From an uncultured Prevotellaceae bacterium (GTDB lineage: Bacteria; Bacteroidota; Bacteroidia; Bacteroidales; Bacteroidaceae), in the NCBI GenBank assembly GCA_946415365.1, contig CAMKSE010000030.1, positions 1 through 33,720 of the forward strand: a stretch of 33,720 nucleotides of DNA, in the 5' to 3' direction. Shown piece after piece: positions 25,711 through 33,410 of this stretch (positions are counted from its first letter, which is position 1; every line of letters starts with the position of its first letter). Below the pieces are notes generated by a model. The model searched no databases. It had not been told where the DNA came from and saw only the letters and a list, made by a program, of their open reading frames with translations. The position numbers and the translations under genes are program-made.

Positions 25711-26286
25711 TTAAAACACCGTCCATCCGTTAGGTTCTCCCTGTCTGATGACCCATGAGGCTACCTTCTGGTCTTCGGGATATGGTGGTTCGTTCGTGGC
25801 GTGGTAAATCTCATAGCGCAGGTATTGAGCCACGCGCTGCACAGCCCAAGCCAGGTCTGTGTAAGTGTCTGGCATATTGATACAGACCCTTCCGGCAAAG
25901 TCGCCAAAGAAGCGAATGTTCGGATGCCAAGGATGGGGAATGGGACGCCCCTCGTCATCGTGGGTCAAGAATCGGAACACTGGTGGCGCATCGACCGACG
26001 GATAGCCGTCAGTCAAGTTTATCCTCATCTGATAATCTGTAGCGAAGATGGGCGGGTTCTGCACGTCACGTTCTCCGAAATGTTCCATGTCAGCGACACC
26101 ACAGATACTTTTCATCTGATAGTTGACGAGATAGGCCGTAGGAAGACCGGCGGCATTATAACGTATGGGCTGACACGAGATGTCATGCCGTCCGTCAAAC
26201 CTAGCTTCCAACTGCTGCCATTCATACAACAGTCTCCGGTCGCGTCCCCTGTACTGGCTTATCTCATATCGGTCGCTCTCCTTCAT
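25711..26286 (-). CDS. E2-like ubiquitin-conjugating enzyme
   Basis: The 191-aa protein shows the UBC fold layout. A central strand region FATDYQMRINLTDGYPSVDAP is followed by FRFLTHD, then HPN at 121-123, the predicted catalytic Cys135 in GRVCI, and a C-terminal helical part TDLAWAVQRVAQYL with NEPPYPEDQKVASWV. HPN followed by a Cys about 12 residues later is the E2 signature in eukaryotes and in bacterial relatives. It should accept the UBL from the E1 as a thioester. Residues 1-75 form an N-terminal extension before the core. The start ATG follows AAAGG directly, which is tight but the only good start. It is separated from the UBL gene by 52 bp that hold the operon repeat. Confidence 0.87.
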   Translation of the reverse strand: MKESDRYEISQYRGRDRRLLYEWQQLEARFDGRHDISCQPIRYNAAGLPTAYLVNYQMKSICGVADMEHFGERDVQNPPIFATDYQMRINLTDGYPSVDAPPVFRFLTHDDEGRPIPHPWHPNIRFFGDFAGRVCINMPDTYTDLAWAVQRVAQYLRYEIYHATNEPPYPEDQKVASWVIRQGEPNGWTVF

Positions 26287-26310
26287 CCTTTATCAATTAT
26301 CATTCATCAT

Positions 26311-26334
26311 TTATCATTTAGGGCGAAGCCCGCT
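26311..26334 (-). repeat. Operon repeat, copy 2 (between UBL and E2 genes)
   Basis: This is an identical 24-bp copy of 25686-25709, placed 4 bases after the UBL stop codon and before the E2 start. Its minus-strand hairpin GGGCTTCGCCC is short, and no T-tract follows, so it is unlikely to terminate transcription. Confidence 0.8.
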
Positions 26335-26338
26335 AGGC

Positions 26339-26656
26339 CTACCCCGGGAACGGGTCTGGCATCAAGAACACTTTGTCGCCGCTCTGAACATTATAGTCGA
26401 GAAGCGTCTGGTCATTACGGCCTATTCTCGGACGAAGCACACGTATCTCATGTACCTCGGGATCTTCTTTCCCGAAGAAATAGTCGAGCGGTGCTCCTGT
26501 TTCATCAACCGACGGGAAATCGAAGATGAACTTGCCATCTTCACCAATAGCATGGCGAAGGTTGGTCATCAGCGCACTCAGCGGTGCACTAGGATTGACG
26601 ACCTTGAACCGAACGGTCTTGTTCTTATACACAATATCCAATAAAAAATCATCCAT
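26339..26656 (-). CDS. Ubiquitin-like protein (YukD-like UBL) ending in glycine
   Basis: The 105-aa protein reads like a beta-grasp fold. Two opening strands (FLLDIVYKNKTVRFKVV) are followed by a helix LSALMTNLRHAIGE, strands HEIRVLRPRIG, and the typical closing pattern TLLDYNVQSGDKVFLMPDP, as in YukD/EsaB and other UBLs. It ends PDPFPG with the stop right after the Gly. A free C-terminal Gly is what an E1 adenylates, although most conjugated UBLs end in Gly-Gly. The gene starts 8 bases after the TssF-like stop and precedes E2. It is the probable tag of this E1-E2 pathway. A non-conjugated structural role, like EsaB in type VII secretion, is the alternative. Confidence 0.82.
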   Translation of the reverse strand: MDDFLLDIVYKNKTVRFKVVNPSAPLSALMTNLRHAIGEDGKFIFDFPSVDETGAPLDYFFGKEDPEVHEIRVLRPRIGRNDQTLLDYNVQSGDKVFLMPDPFPG

Positions 26657-26664
26657 ATCTTTAA

Positions 26665-28368
26665 CTATAAAACTCTGATTGTTACTGTCACCGGATAAAT
26701 ATTGGTACTCCTTACCTCTATCATCTTCTGCATCAGTATCTCCACCTGGGGGACTTTTTCTGCAAAGCTACGTTTAACGAAAGGATTGTCGGCCAAGACA
26801 ATATCCACCACTATCTCATAACCGCAACTATGGCGATCTTTTTGAATACGGCGGTTAACAGAGAGCTGTTTGACCATGTTACGCACAATGCCATAGCGGG
26901 TCAACAATTCGTTATAGCAGAAGAGTTTGATATCGGCTGGCGTCACGATACGGTCGCACGTAGCAATGTAATACCGTGAAAGGCTGGCCAAGGCACTCTC
27001 TTCCGTAATCTCATCCCTACCCGAGACAGGAGTTGCAATCTGATGCGTTTGTGAGGCTACCAGCCCCGCCGGCACCGTGAATACGCTATCTGCATTGAGG
27101 GAAGAATTGACGGCTGCTCCTGCCGTCGTAAGATAGCTGACATCCACACTGCCTTTCCCTGACTGGATGAGGTTGGAGTTACGAAGAAGGAGGTAGACTC
27201 CAGGAATTTGACGGAATTGATCCTTTTTGGCCGCTTCCATCAGTCGACTAAGAATCTCCTGCAGGGACTGTATTGTTTTGTCTCCTGAGATACCCTGAAG
27301 ATTCTGAAAGGCATAGTAGTCGGAATAGAATCTTGCTATGACAGAATTCAATAGCCTAACAAGCCGCCCCTGATTGAAGCGGTCGGCAGCCACCTTGCGT
27401 ACTTCAACGAGGCTGTTGCCGTATATCTGTTCCTCAGAAGGACGAACGGCATGAAGGAACTGCTGATTGGGGGAACTCTCGTTTTTATCGAATCCAGCCA
27501 CACGGACAATAGGCGTCTGTCCCGACAATGTCGTCTGATGTTTCTGCGCATTCACTAAAATAACGGGATTCAGTGAAAGATGCTTCTCGTTGAAGACAAA
27601 CTTATCTGTGATACCAAAGAACTCAAAGGTTAGGTCGACCGATTCCATTCCAGATGTTAATTCTTGCGAAGGGGTAAACGGTTGTATGACGAAATAGCGG
27701 ATATTCTGCCGGGCGAACAGGTCAAGGCAGGTGCTCGAAGCTTCGTAAGTCTGTGAGCGGTTGTAGATAATCGTATCCAACCCAAAATTATCTGACAGTG
27801 GCAACTCAGAATAGTTCCATGGCTTTATGAGCGGCAGTTGCATACTTTTGAGACTCACAGTGAGATCCTGGAAATTAGGACTATTGACAGCAAATGCGAA
27901 ACCAGACAAGTCACGCACTGGCGAATTGAAACTGAGTCCAACTTTCCATCGCCGCCCATCGATTCTGAGCACGGAATTCACTTTGGCATTCAGAACACGC
28001 GTCTTCAGCAGTGGCATAAACGTGAAATTCGTTCCAGAGAGAAGAAAACTACTCTGGTCATCAACATCAATCTCCGTCAGTGAGTCCTGCGGCAATGTCT
28101 CGATGACAGCGGTAGCTGGTACGGCATGGCCTACCTCATAAGGCGTCAGCAACTGGGCAAATTCCTCCAGGACCTCGGTCTTCATCATTTCCACGTCGCT
28201 GATGCTTTCGTTTGTCTGATAGGCAAGGGCCGTTATCATGAGCCTGAGCACCGGATCGTTCTCCAGTCCTTCAAGTTTATCGTTGTCATCGCTCTGTCGC
28301 CAGATATTGATGGCCTCAAGCAACAACTCCTCTGCCCTTTGCCTTGTCTCAAATATGGTTTGTTTCAT
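26665..28368 (-). CDS. tssF: TssF/gp6-like baseplate wedge protein
   Basis: The 567-aa protein resembles TssF, the main wedge subunit of type VI and other contractile baseplates. Near the N terminus it has NDPVLRLMITALAYQT and EVLEEFAQLLTPYEV followed by PATAVIETLP. The middle is beta-rich (VDLTFEFFGI, FNEKHLSLNPVILVN). The C-terminal part has a TPADIKLFCYNELLTRYG segment and ends in beta strands, as in the gp6/TssF baseplate fold. The length fits TssF. It sits 33 bases after the gp25-like gene and 8 bases before the UBL gene. The family call rests on pattern and context, not on a search. Confidence 0.75.
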   Translation of the reverse strand: MKQTIFETRQRAEELLLEAINIWRQSDDNDKLEGLENDPVLRLMITALAYQTNESISDVEMMKTEVLEEFAQLLTPYEVGHAVPATAVIETLPQDSLTEIDVDDQSSFLLSGTNFTFMPLLKTRVLNAKVNSVLRIDGRRWKVGLSFNSPVRDLSGFAFAVNSPNFQDLTVSLKSMQLPLIKPWNYSELPLSDNFGLDTIIYNRSQTYEASSTCLDLFARQNIRYFVIQPFTPSQELTSGMESVDLTFEFFGITDKFVFNEKHLSLNPVILVNAQKHQTTLSGQTPIVRVAGFDKNESSPNQQFLHAVRPSEEQIYGNSLVEVRKVAADRFNQGRLVRLLNSVIARFYSDYYAFQNLQGISGDKTIQSLQEILSRLMEAAKKDQFRQIPGVYLLLRNSNLIQSGKGSVDVSYLTTAGAAVNSSLNADSVFTVPAGLVASQTHQIATPVSGRDEITEESALASLSRYYIATCDRIVTPADIKLFCYNELLTRYGIVRNMVKQLSVNRRIQKDRHSCGYEIVVDIVLADNPFVKRSFAEKVPQVEILMQKMIEVRSTNIYPVTVTIRVL

Positions 28369-28401
28369 TCACTCTGAACATTATATTTTTTTGTCATTCC
28401 G

Positions 28402-28857
28402 TCAATTCCAGACTTTGATGACCTTATTAAAAACATAGTCTTCCTTACTGCTTGCAATCATGCCTTTTACGGTGATATAGATTTTCCGTTCCTCCCTGAT
28501 ATAGGTCATCGACACCGAGATATCATCCAACCGGTGCTCATACTTCATAATGGCTGTCTTCAGTTCAGCAGCAAAAGTGTTAATGCTTTTCGAAGAACCG
28601 GAAATCTTCTTGTCATAGATTCCCTGGACATAGTTCATTGTATCGGTGTCGCCTGAGTCGAAAATCACGCCTTCATTCTCGTTGAACATCTCAAAACGCA
28701 GGTTGTTGAACACGAAACCGAACTGAGGATCGGCAGGGGTGCTGAAACGCTCTGTTGAGATGATGAGACTGATGGATGCATCGATAGACCGCTTTGGGTC
28801 ATCCTCTCTTCGCAGTCCCTTGGGAGTCAGTTGTAATGGAATATCTATACTCGTCAT
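28402..28857 (-). CDS. tssE: gp25/TssE-like baseplate protein
   Basis: The 151-aa protein has the size and character of a gp25/TssE-type baseplate subunit, which starts sheath assembly: DDPKRSIDASISLIIST, an NLRFEMFNENEGV strand region and a long helix SINTFAAELKTAIMKYEHRLDDISVSMTYI near the C terminus. It begins 28 bases after the TssK-like gene and precedes TssF-like, the neighbourhood expected for TssE. Canonical TssE carries an N-terminal EPR motif, which I do not see, so confidence is moderate. An IraD/gp25 relative is the safer wording. Confidence 0.62.
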   Translation of the reverse strand: MTSIDIPLQLTPKGLRREDDPKRSIDASISLIISTERFSTPADPQFGFVFNNLRFEMFNENEGVIFDSGDTDTMNYVQGIYDKKISGSSKSINTFAAELKTAIMKYEHRLDDISVSMTYIREERKIYITVKGMIASSKEDYVFNKVIKVWN

Positions 28858-28885
28858 CGGATTTTCTTATTTCAGATTTACAATT

Positions 28886-30088
28886 TTATATCATCGGTAC
28901 GAACTTCTCCTCTTCGGGTTCCGGCACATAAAGAGCATTGAACAGGTTTTCAAACAAATCGAAGTACAACTTATCATAAAGTGTTTCACTTAGTTGTTTA
29001 CCCATTTCACTAAACTTCTCTGTCAGCATCTCACTTAATTTGGTACGCTGGTCAACCATCTCATTATTCAACTGATTCAGAATCTCGGTCTTCAGCGTCT
29101 CATTGATATAAGTTGTCATCTGCTCTGCATGCTGTCTCATCTCCTGTTGCAATTCCTCCTTCATGTCGGCCAACAGTTTCTGGATCAGTTCAGGATGCAA
29201 TTTATCGTATAGTTCCTTCTTAGCCTGGGCGAGCAACATTTCATAATCTATGGTATTGTCTTCCAACACCACACCGTCTAAGATAACGGCTGCACCATAC
29301 ATATAATCTTCGAGCCATTTTAACCACTCCTGTATGTCAACCTGTTTTGGAACAGGCACTTCGATGGTCTCTTCTCTATTGGGTTTGACAATGTAGTAAT
29401 CAATGGCCTGAGCGATTTCCTGTGTCAGCAGGATAAAGTCATGCATCGTGTTCTGCAGCCTATAGCCCCTCAGCATGAACACATAGCGTAACATCGCGCG
29501 CTTGCCCTCACCATCCTCAAAATTGGCATGGGTTGCAAGGACGTTCATCTGCTCGGCAAATTTGTCGATATAAGTCTTGAAACGCGAGTTCTCCGTGAGC
29601 AACAAACAGGGCGGCATATAGTCAAGGTCGATGGAAAACACCCCATCCACGGAATGGAAGCGAGCCAGCGGGAACAGGTCATCAGCCTCGACCTCCTCCA
29701 TAGTATTGATAGCGTAAGTATAGCGTGGCTTTACGAATGGGACTCCCTTCTTTTCGAACTCCGCCCGATCGTTAGCGAATCCTACAGTCAGATAATACTT
29801 GTCGCCAAAGAGCATGGGAATAGGAACCTGCACATCTTCGTCGGCATTGATGATCCTGCCCGAAGGGAGGAGAGCCATGCACTGGAAACCGGTAATCTCG
29901 AAGCGGTTCGTGACAAACGTACCACTGCAGTTGAATGGTGCGCCAGGCACCAAGCCCATATGGTTGCTGCCTAATGCCGCGCGTATCGCAAGCCTCTGAC
30001 TGAAGTCCCACTGTTCTTCCATTCCGGAGAACGTCTCAGCCGTCAACTCCATACCTGGCATCCAGTTTATTCTCGCATTAATATCCAT
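28886..30088 (-). CDS. tssK: TssK-like baseplate adaptor with coiled-coil tail
   Basis: The 400-aa protein opens with INWMPGMELTAETF (residues 7-20), matching the TssK signature (xWxxGMxLxxxxF). A beta-rich shell domain follows (about 20-170), then a helical segment (AMLRYVFMLRGYRLQNTMHDFILL). Canonical TssK links the baseplate to the membrane complex through a C-terminal head. Here the last 110 residues are instead a long charged helix with heptad spacing (ELIQKLLADMKEELQQEM and on), ending in PEPEEEKFVPMI. The tail may be the docking arm of this system. The gene follows the TssG-like gene by 18 bases. Confidence 0.72.
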   Translation of the reverse strand: MDINARINWMPGMELTAETFSGMEEQWDFSQRLAIRAALGSNHMGLVPGAPFNCSGTFVTNRFEITGFQCMALLPSGRIINADEDVQVPIPMLFGDKYYLTVGFANDRAEFEKKGVPFVKPRYTYAINTMEEVEADDLFPLARFHSVDGVFSIDLDYMPPCLLLTENSRFKTYIDKFAEQMNVLATHANFEDGEGKRAMLRYVFMLRGYRLQNTMHDFILLTQEIAQAIDYYIVKPNREETIEVPVPKQVDIQEWLKWLEDYMYGAAVILDGVVLEDNTIDYEMLLAQAKKELYDKLHPELIQKLLADMKEELQQEMRQHAEQMTTYINETLKTEILNQLNNEMVDQRTKLSEMLTEKFSEMGKQLSETLYDKLYFDLFENLFNALYVPEPEEEKFVPMI

Positions 30089-30106
30089 ATATCTATAAAC
30101 TATTAT

Positions 30107-30898
30107 CTATACACTCAAAACTTCTGTATTGTATCCCAGTGTCAGGCGTGTGTCTGTCTGCTGGGGCACATTGTGCTCTTTAATGACTATCTGGCACCAT
30201 ACCTCAAAAGGCATAAACCACTCTGAGATAAATTCACGCAGAGGTTCGATCTCCTTGTCCATCTCACGGTATTCCTCGGGGGTCAGTCCGGATATCATCA
30301 GTTTGTATCTGACCATCGGCAACCACTGCCGTGTATCGTCGGTATGGCTATAGCGGCCTGTGTCTGTCAGCACCTCACATCTGAACAACGTCTGAAGCAG
30401 ATTCGCAATGAATCCAAAGTCTCCGCGACGGCGGCTCACATAGGGCAGCAACATGGCTGCCTCACGGACGTATTGGTTTTCTATCTGCTCAAGGTCGATG
30501 CCGAAATAAGTATTCAGGATATAAGACAGTTTATTTTGTAGCAGACTGTCTACCTGACGCTCTATTAAAAGGCTGTCGCGGAACCGGAAAGAATCAATTG
30601 GCTTGAATGTCTCTCGAAGAAGTCTGAGTCTCAGTTCCATCTGCTTAAACTTCTCGGCCGCATCCTCACCTTTCATGTCATCGTCCAAAGTAAGGATACC
30701 CTGTGGCAACAATTTCATAAAACTGTCGCGTGCCGTCTGGGCCTCCATTCGCTCGTCGTTAAATGCAAGCAGGTCACTATTGTAGTTTCGGTAAAAAGAT
30801 CCCTCATTTTGGACAGTCCATTGCCTGTCTGCCTCTGGATAGAGGTAGTTCAGCAGAAGTTCTGCCCGTATCTCAGGTAAGTCATTAACTATTTTCAC
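30107..30898 (-). CDS. tssG: TssG-like baseplate protein
   Basis: The 263-aa product uses a GTG start at 30898 that overlaps the E1 stop (GTGA junction), so it is translationally coupled to the E1. Helical regions include KFKQMELRLRLLRETFKPIDSF. The middle has LLPYVSRRRGDFGFIANLLQTLF, resembling the TssG pattern for the LL...F core, and the end has EVWCQIVIKEH. With TssF-like, TssK-like and gp25-like genes immediately downstream, a wedge partner of TssF is the best call. The sequence match is weak, so this is largely a context call. Confidence 0.5.
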   Translation of the reverse strand: MKIVNDLPEIRAELLLNYLYPEADRQWTVQNEGSFYRNYNSDLLAFNDERMEAQTARDSFMKLLPQGILTLDDDMKGEDAAEKFKQMELRLRLLRETFKPIDSFRFRDSLLIERQVDSLLQNKLSYILNTYFGIDLEQIENQYVREAAMLLPYVSRRRGDFGFIANLLQTLFRCEVLTDTGRYSHTDDTRQWLPMVRYKLMISGLTPEEYREMDKEIEPLREFISEWFMPFEVWCQIVIKEHNVPQQTDTRLTLGYNTEVLSV

Positions 30899-32046
30899 TT
30901 TTCACTCTTTATTTTCAAATAATAATCCTGTCCATCAACATTCACCCGCACAATATCTTCTTGCGGAATACCGAGTTGCGCCAGGGTCAGATTCTTATAG
31001 GGAAAATCAAAACCCACATGGCGATACTCGTGCTGATATAGAGCATTAAGCGGTAATCCTCTCAGGGCATCTGATTGTTCCACAAAAGCCTCTACGGCAT
31101 GGCCTGGCTGCATGACGGAGACACGTTCATCGTCGTCGCGACGCGACACATAGTCAACGAAGCAGTCGTTGCTCAGACAGAGTGTCACTGATTCCGTCTT
31201 GCTTTGCAACTGGGCTTTGTCATGAACTCCAAATTCAAGCGCCCATTGTTGTAACGCCTCACTGACGGTCTGCGTTACACGGACCTCAGTTGGTCGGACT
31301 GGAGTCCACTCTTCATGCTCCGGGCAGTCGTCATCGTATGCCTGATAGTCTGCTATACGAACGGTTGCATGTTCCCCATCGTAATAAAACATCCTGCCAC
31401 AGAGTGACGTGCCAAAGTCGGTCTGTATCAGTTTCAGGGCTTCTTGAACCTCAATGGCTCCTATGACAGAGGCAACGATGGAGGTTGTGGGAGCCGAGCC
31501 TGCCTGTTCCTGCCGCCGGATGATGCCCGAACAAGGCATACGCCTTGCCAGGTCTTTCAGACCCTCTGGTCCGAGATTACAGGCATAGCAGTTCTTTCCC
31601 GGTATAAACACTCTGGCAGTCCCTTCGAGTCCGTTAATAGCCCCGTCCACCCAAGGTATGCCTGACCGCATTGAAAGGCGGTTAATGCAGTAGCGTGCCC
31701 AACGGCTGTCTACGCAACCTATTATGACATCCATCTGACGAATCAATCCCAAGCCGACATCATAAGCAATATCGCCACAGATCGTTTTTATATCCACAAG
31801 CGGGTTGATCCCTCTCAGCCGCTCTGCCACTACCTCCACTTTCAGCCGATGGTTCTCAGCATCAGCTTTTGAAAAGAGAATGCAACGGGGGAGGTTACCC
31901 ATCTCAACGACATCAAAGTCGATGGCCACAATATGAGTGACACCCATCAGCACCAGGTTCTTCAGCACCTCGTTACCCAAGGCGCCACAGCCCACCACCA
32001 TAACATGGGTGGCACTGACCCGATTCTGTATGAAACCTGTACTCAT
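30895..32046 (-). CDS. E1-like ubiquitin-activating enzyme with UFD-like C-terminal domain
   Basis: The 383-aa protein is a ThiF/E1 adenylating enzyme. The nucleotide loop is VVGCGALG (Gly19, Gly21, Gly24), followed by AIDFDVVEMGNLPR (Asp43, Asn51, Arg54), Lys69 and the CVDSRWARYCIN motif (Asp113, Arg118, Asn122). Zinc ligands are probably C153-x2-C156 and, unusually, C241-x2-H244. Cys172 in RRMPCSG is the candidate thioester Cys, since the VVAxVIG region used in MoeB-type enzymes lacks one here. The C-terminal 125 residues end with LTLAQLGIPQEDIVRVNV, like the ubiquitin-fold domain through which eukaryotic E1s recruit E2s. It starts 8 bases after the PEGA gene and overlaps the TssG-like gene. 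It should activate the UBL encoded 4 kb downstream. Confidence 0.9.
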   Translation of the reverse strand: MSTGFIQNRVSATHVMVVGCGALGNEVLKNLVLMGVTHIVAIDFDVVEMGNLPRCILFSKADAENHRLKVEVVAERLRGINPLVDIKTICGDIAYDVGLGLIRQMDVIIGCVDSRWARYCINRLSMRSGIPWVDGAINGLEGTARVFIPGKNCYACNLGPEGLKDLARRMPCSGIIRRQEQAGSAPTTSIVASVIGAIEVQEALKLIQTDFGTSLCGRMFYYDGEHATVRIADYQAYDDDCPEHEEWTPVRPTEVRVTQTVSEALQQWALEFGVHDKAQLQSKTESVTLCLSNDCFVDYVSRRDDDERVSVMQPGHAVEAFVEQSDALRGLPLNALYQHEYRHVGFDFPYKNLTLAQLGIPQEDIVRVNVDGQDYYLKIKSEK

Positions 32047-32054
32047 ATAGTCGT

Positions 32055-33410
32055 TTATCTTCTTTTCTTCAATTTCAAATTAATGTCTGTCAGGTCATTC
32101 CCAACTATTCTGACTTCCTTTTCAGCCTCATAGTAGCCGGCTTTTACCAACTTCACCTGACAATTGCTGCCAGAAGGCAGATTCTTGACCACACAGGGAG
32201 TCTTCCCAGCCAACTTGCCATTTATATAGACATCCGCTCCTATCTCATTGCTATGCACGTTTACCATGCCGTAGCTGCCCATCGGGGCAAGGAGTTCAAT
32301 ATTCCTTGGTGTGTCATCGTCAACCCAAAGGGTCATAGACCTCGACTCAAGCCCGTCTTTTTCTGTACTGATCAGATAAAAGCCCACAGCCAACTCTCCT
32401 TCCCAACTGCCATAGCCTTTCAGTTCACGATTAACCCAGATACTTGTATTATCATCCAATGCCTTGATGGTCACTGGAGCAGTGATGGGTTTCAAGGATG
32501 CGACGGATATTTGAGTGGTGGAGTCTGCCATAAAAATATCTTCTTCCTGGTTCCAGACAACCCTCTCACGATCTTTCGTTTTAAGTATCGGACGCAAATC
32601 ACCTGCTGACAGCTCGATAGTTTTCTTCTCTCGCCATCCTATACTGAAATCAGCATCATAATACCTCAAGCTATCCTTTAACACCGTTAGTCGGTGGATA
32701 CCTTCACGGAGATGTCCACTTGTACCACGCGTTTGGCCAATCTGCTGGCCATCAATCAGGATATCACAGCCTTCCAAAGATGTCCGTACAGTCAGATATG
32801 AGTAGATCGGCTGCAGGGCAACAGTCACAATCTGCCGCTCTTCCTCGGTCAGTTCGAATGAGCCCTCTTCCTGCTGATGGAACGGCGACTCGGCTATATA
32901 AGCATGCTTTCCGATAGGCAGATAGAATTGCTGTTTACCACCCTGTACGAGCGTCATTGTGCTGTCGATGGTCAGTATCGCATCCTGAGGCTGTATTTCA
33001 AAGATCACCCACTGCTTCTGCAGTTTAAATTCCTTATCCGGACTGAATGTCAGCAGGTTAGCCGCATAATGTTTCTTCCTGCGCAGTCCTTTTTTCGTCG
33101 GCACCTTCCATGTCAGTTGGCCATAGTCGGGATGTTTTACCACTATGAAAGCGGTCTTGTCAGGCGTCTTGAGTGTCAGCACACCATCACCTTCGTCAGC
33201 CTGGATCTCCATCTTACCATCGGCCAAGAACGCGAACCCCTTCTCACTGGTCTTCAAGTCAATGATGGCCTGTTGCTTATTTGTCACCACATGATTCATG
33301 TTCAAAGGTCCTTTCTTGAGTTTTGCAAACTCCTCGATGTGCATCTCCTGAGCCCATGAAGTGACAAATGAGAAACAAAGAGCGATGAGCAGAGGCAAGA
33401 TTCTTTTCAT
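32055..33410 (-). CDS. Exported PEGA-domain protein
   Basis: The start is the ATG at 33410, which overlaps the PAAR-like stop (ATGA), giving 451 aa; an earlier in-frame start would extend into that gene and break up the signal peptide. The signal peptide runs to about FVTSWAQ. At least two PEGA units follow: one around YLTVRTSLEGCDILIDGQQIG and a C-terminal one around GADVYINGKLAGKTPCVVKNLP with the closing YEAEKEVRIVGND. Other stretches are beta-rich. PEGA domains are small extracytoplasmic beta folds of uncertain function, often in surface or cell-wall-associated proteins. In this operon it is likely part of the periplasmic complex that goes with the injection apparatus. Confidence 0.85.
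   Translation of the reverse strand: MKRILPLLIALCFSFVTSWAQEMHIEEFAKLKKGPLNMNHVVTNKQQAIIDLKTSEKGFAFLADGKMEIQADEGDGVLTLKTPDKTAFIVVKHPDYGQLTWKVPTKKGLRRKKHYAANLLTFSPDKEFKLQKQWVIFEIQPQDAILTIDSTMTLVQGGKQQFYLPIGKHAYIAESPFHQQEEGSFELTEEERQIVTVALQPIYSYLTVRTSLEGCDILIDGQQIGQTRGTSGHLREGIHRLTVLKDSLRYYDADFSIGWREKKTIELSAGDLRPILKTKDRERVVWNQEEDIFMADSTTQISVASLKPITAPVTIKALDDNTSIWVNRELKGYGSWEGELAVGFYLISTEKDGLESRSMTLWVDDDTPRNIELLAPMGSYGMVNVHSNEIGADVYINGKLAGKTPCVVKNLPSGSNCQVKLVKAGYYEAEKEVRIVGNDLTDINLKLKKRR

Noticed and set aside
26311..26334. Operon repeat hairpin as a terminator between UBL and E2
   Set aside because: The stem is only 4 bp and it is followed by TAAATGATAA rather than a T-run; gene spacing suggests one transcript.
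25801..26529. 242-codon plus-strand frame across E2 and UBL
   Set aside because: It is antisense to two genes with clear family motifs and spans the intergenic repeat; no sign of independent coding.
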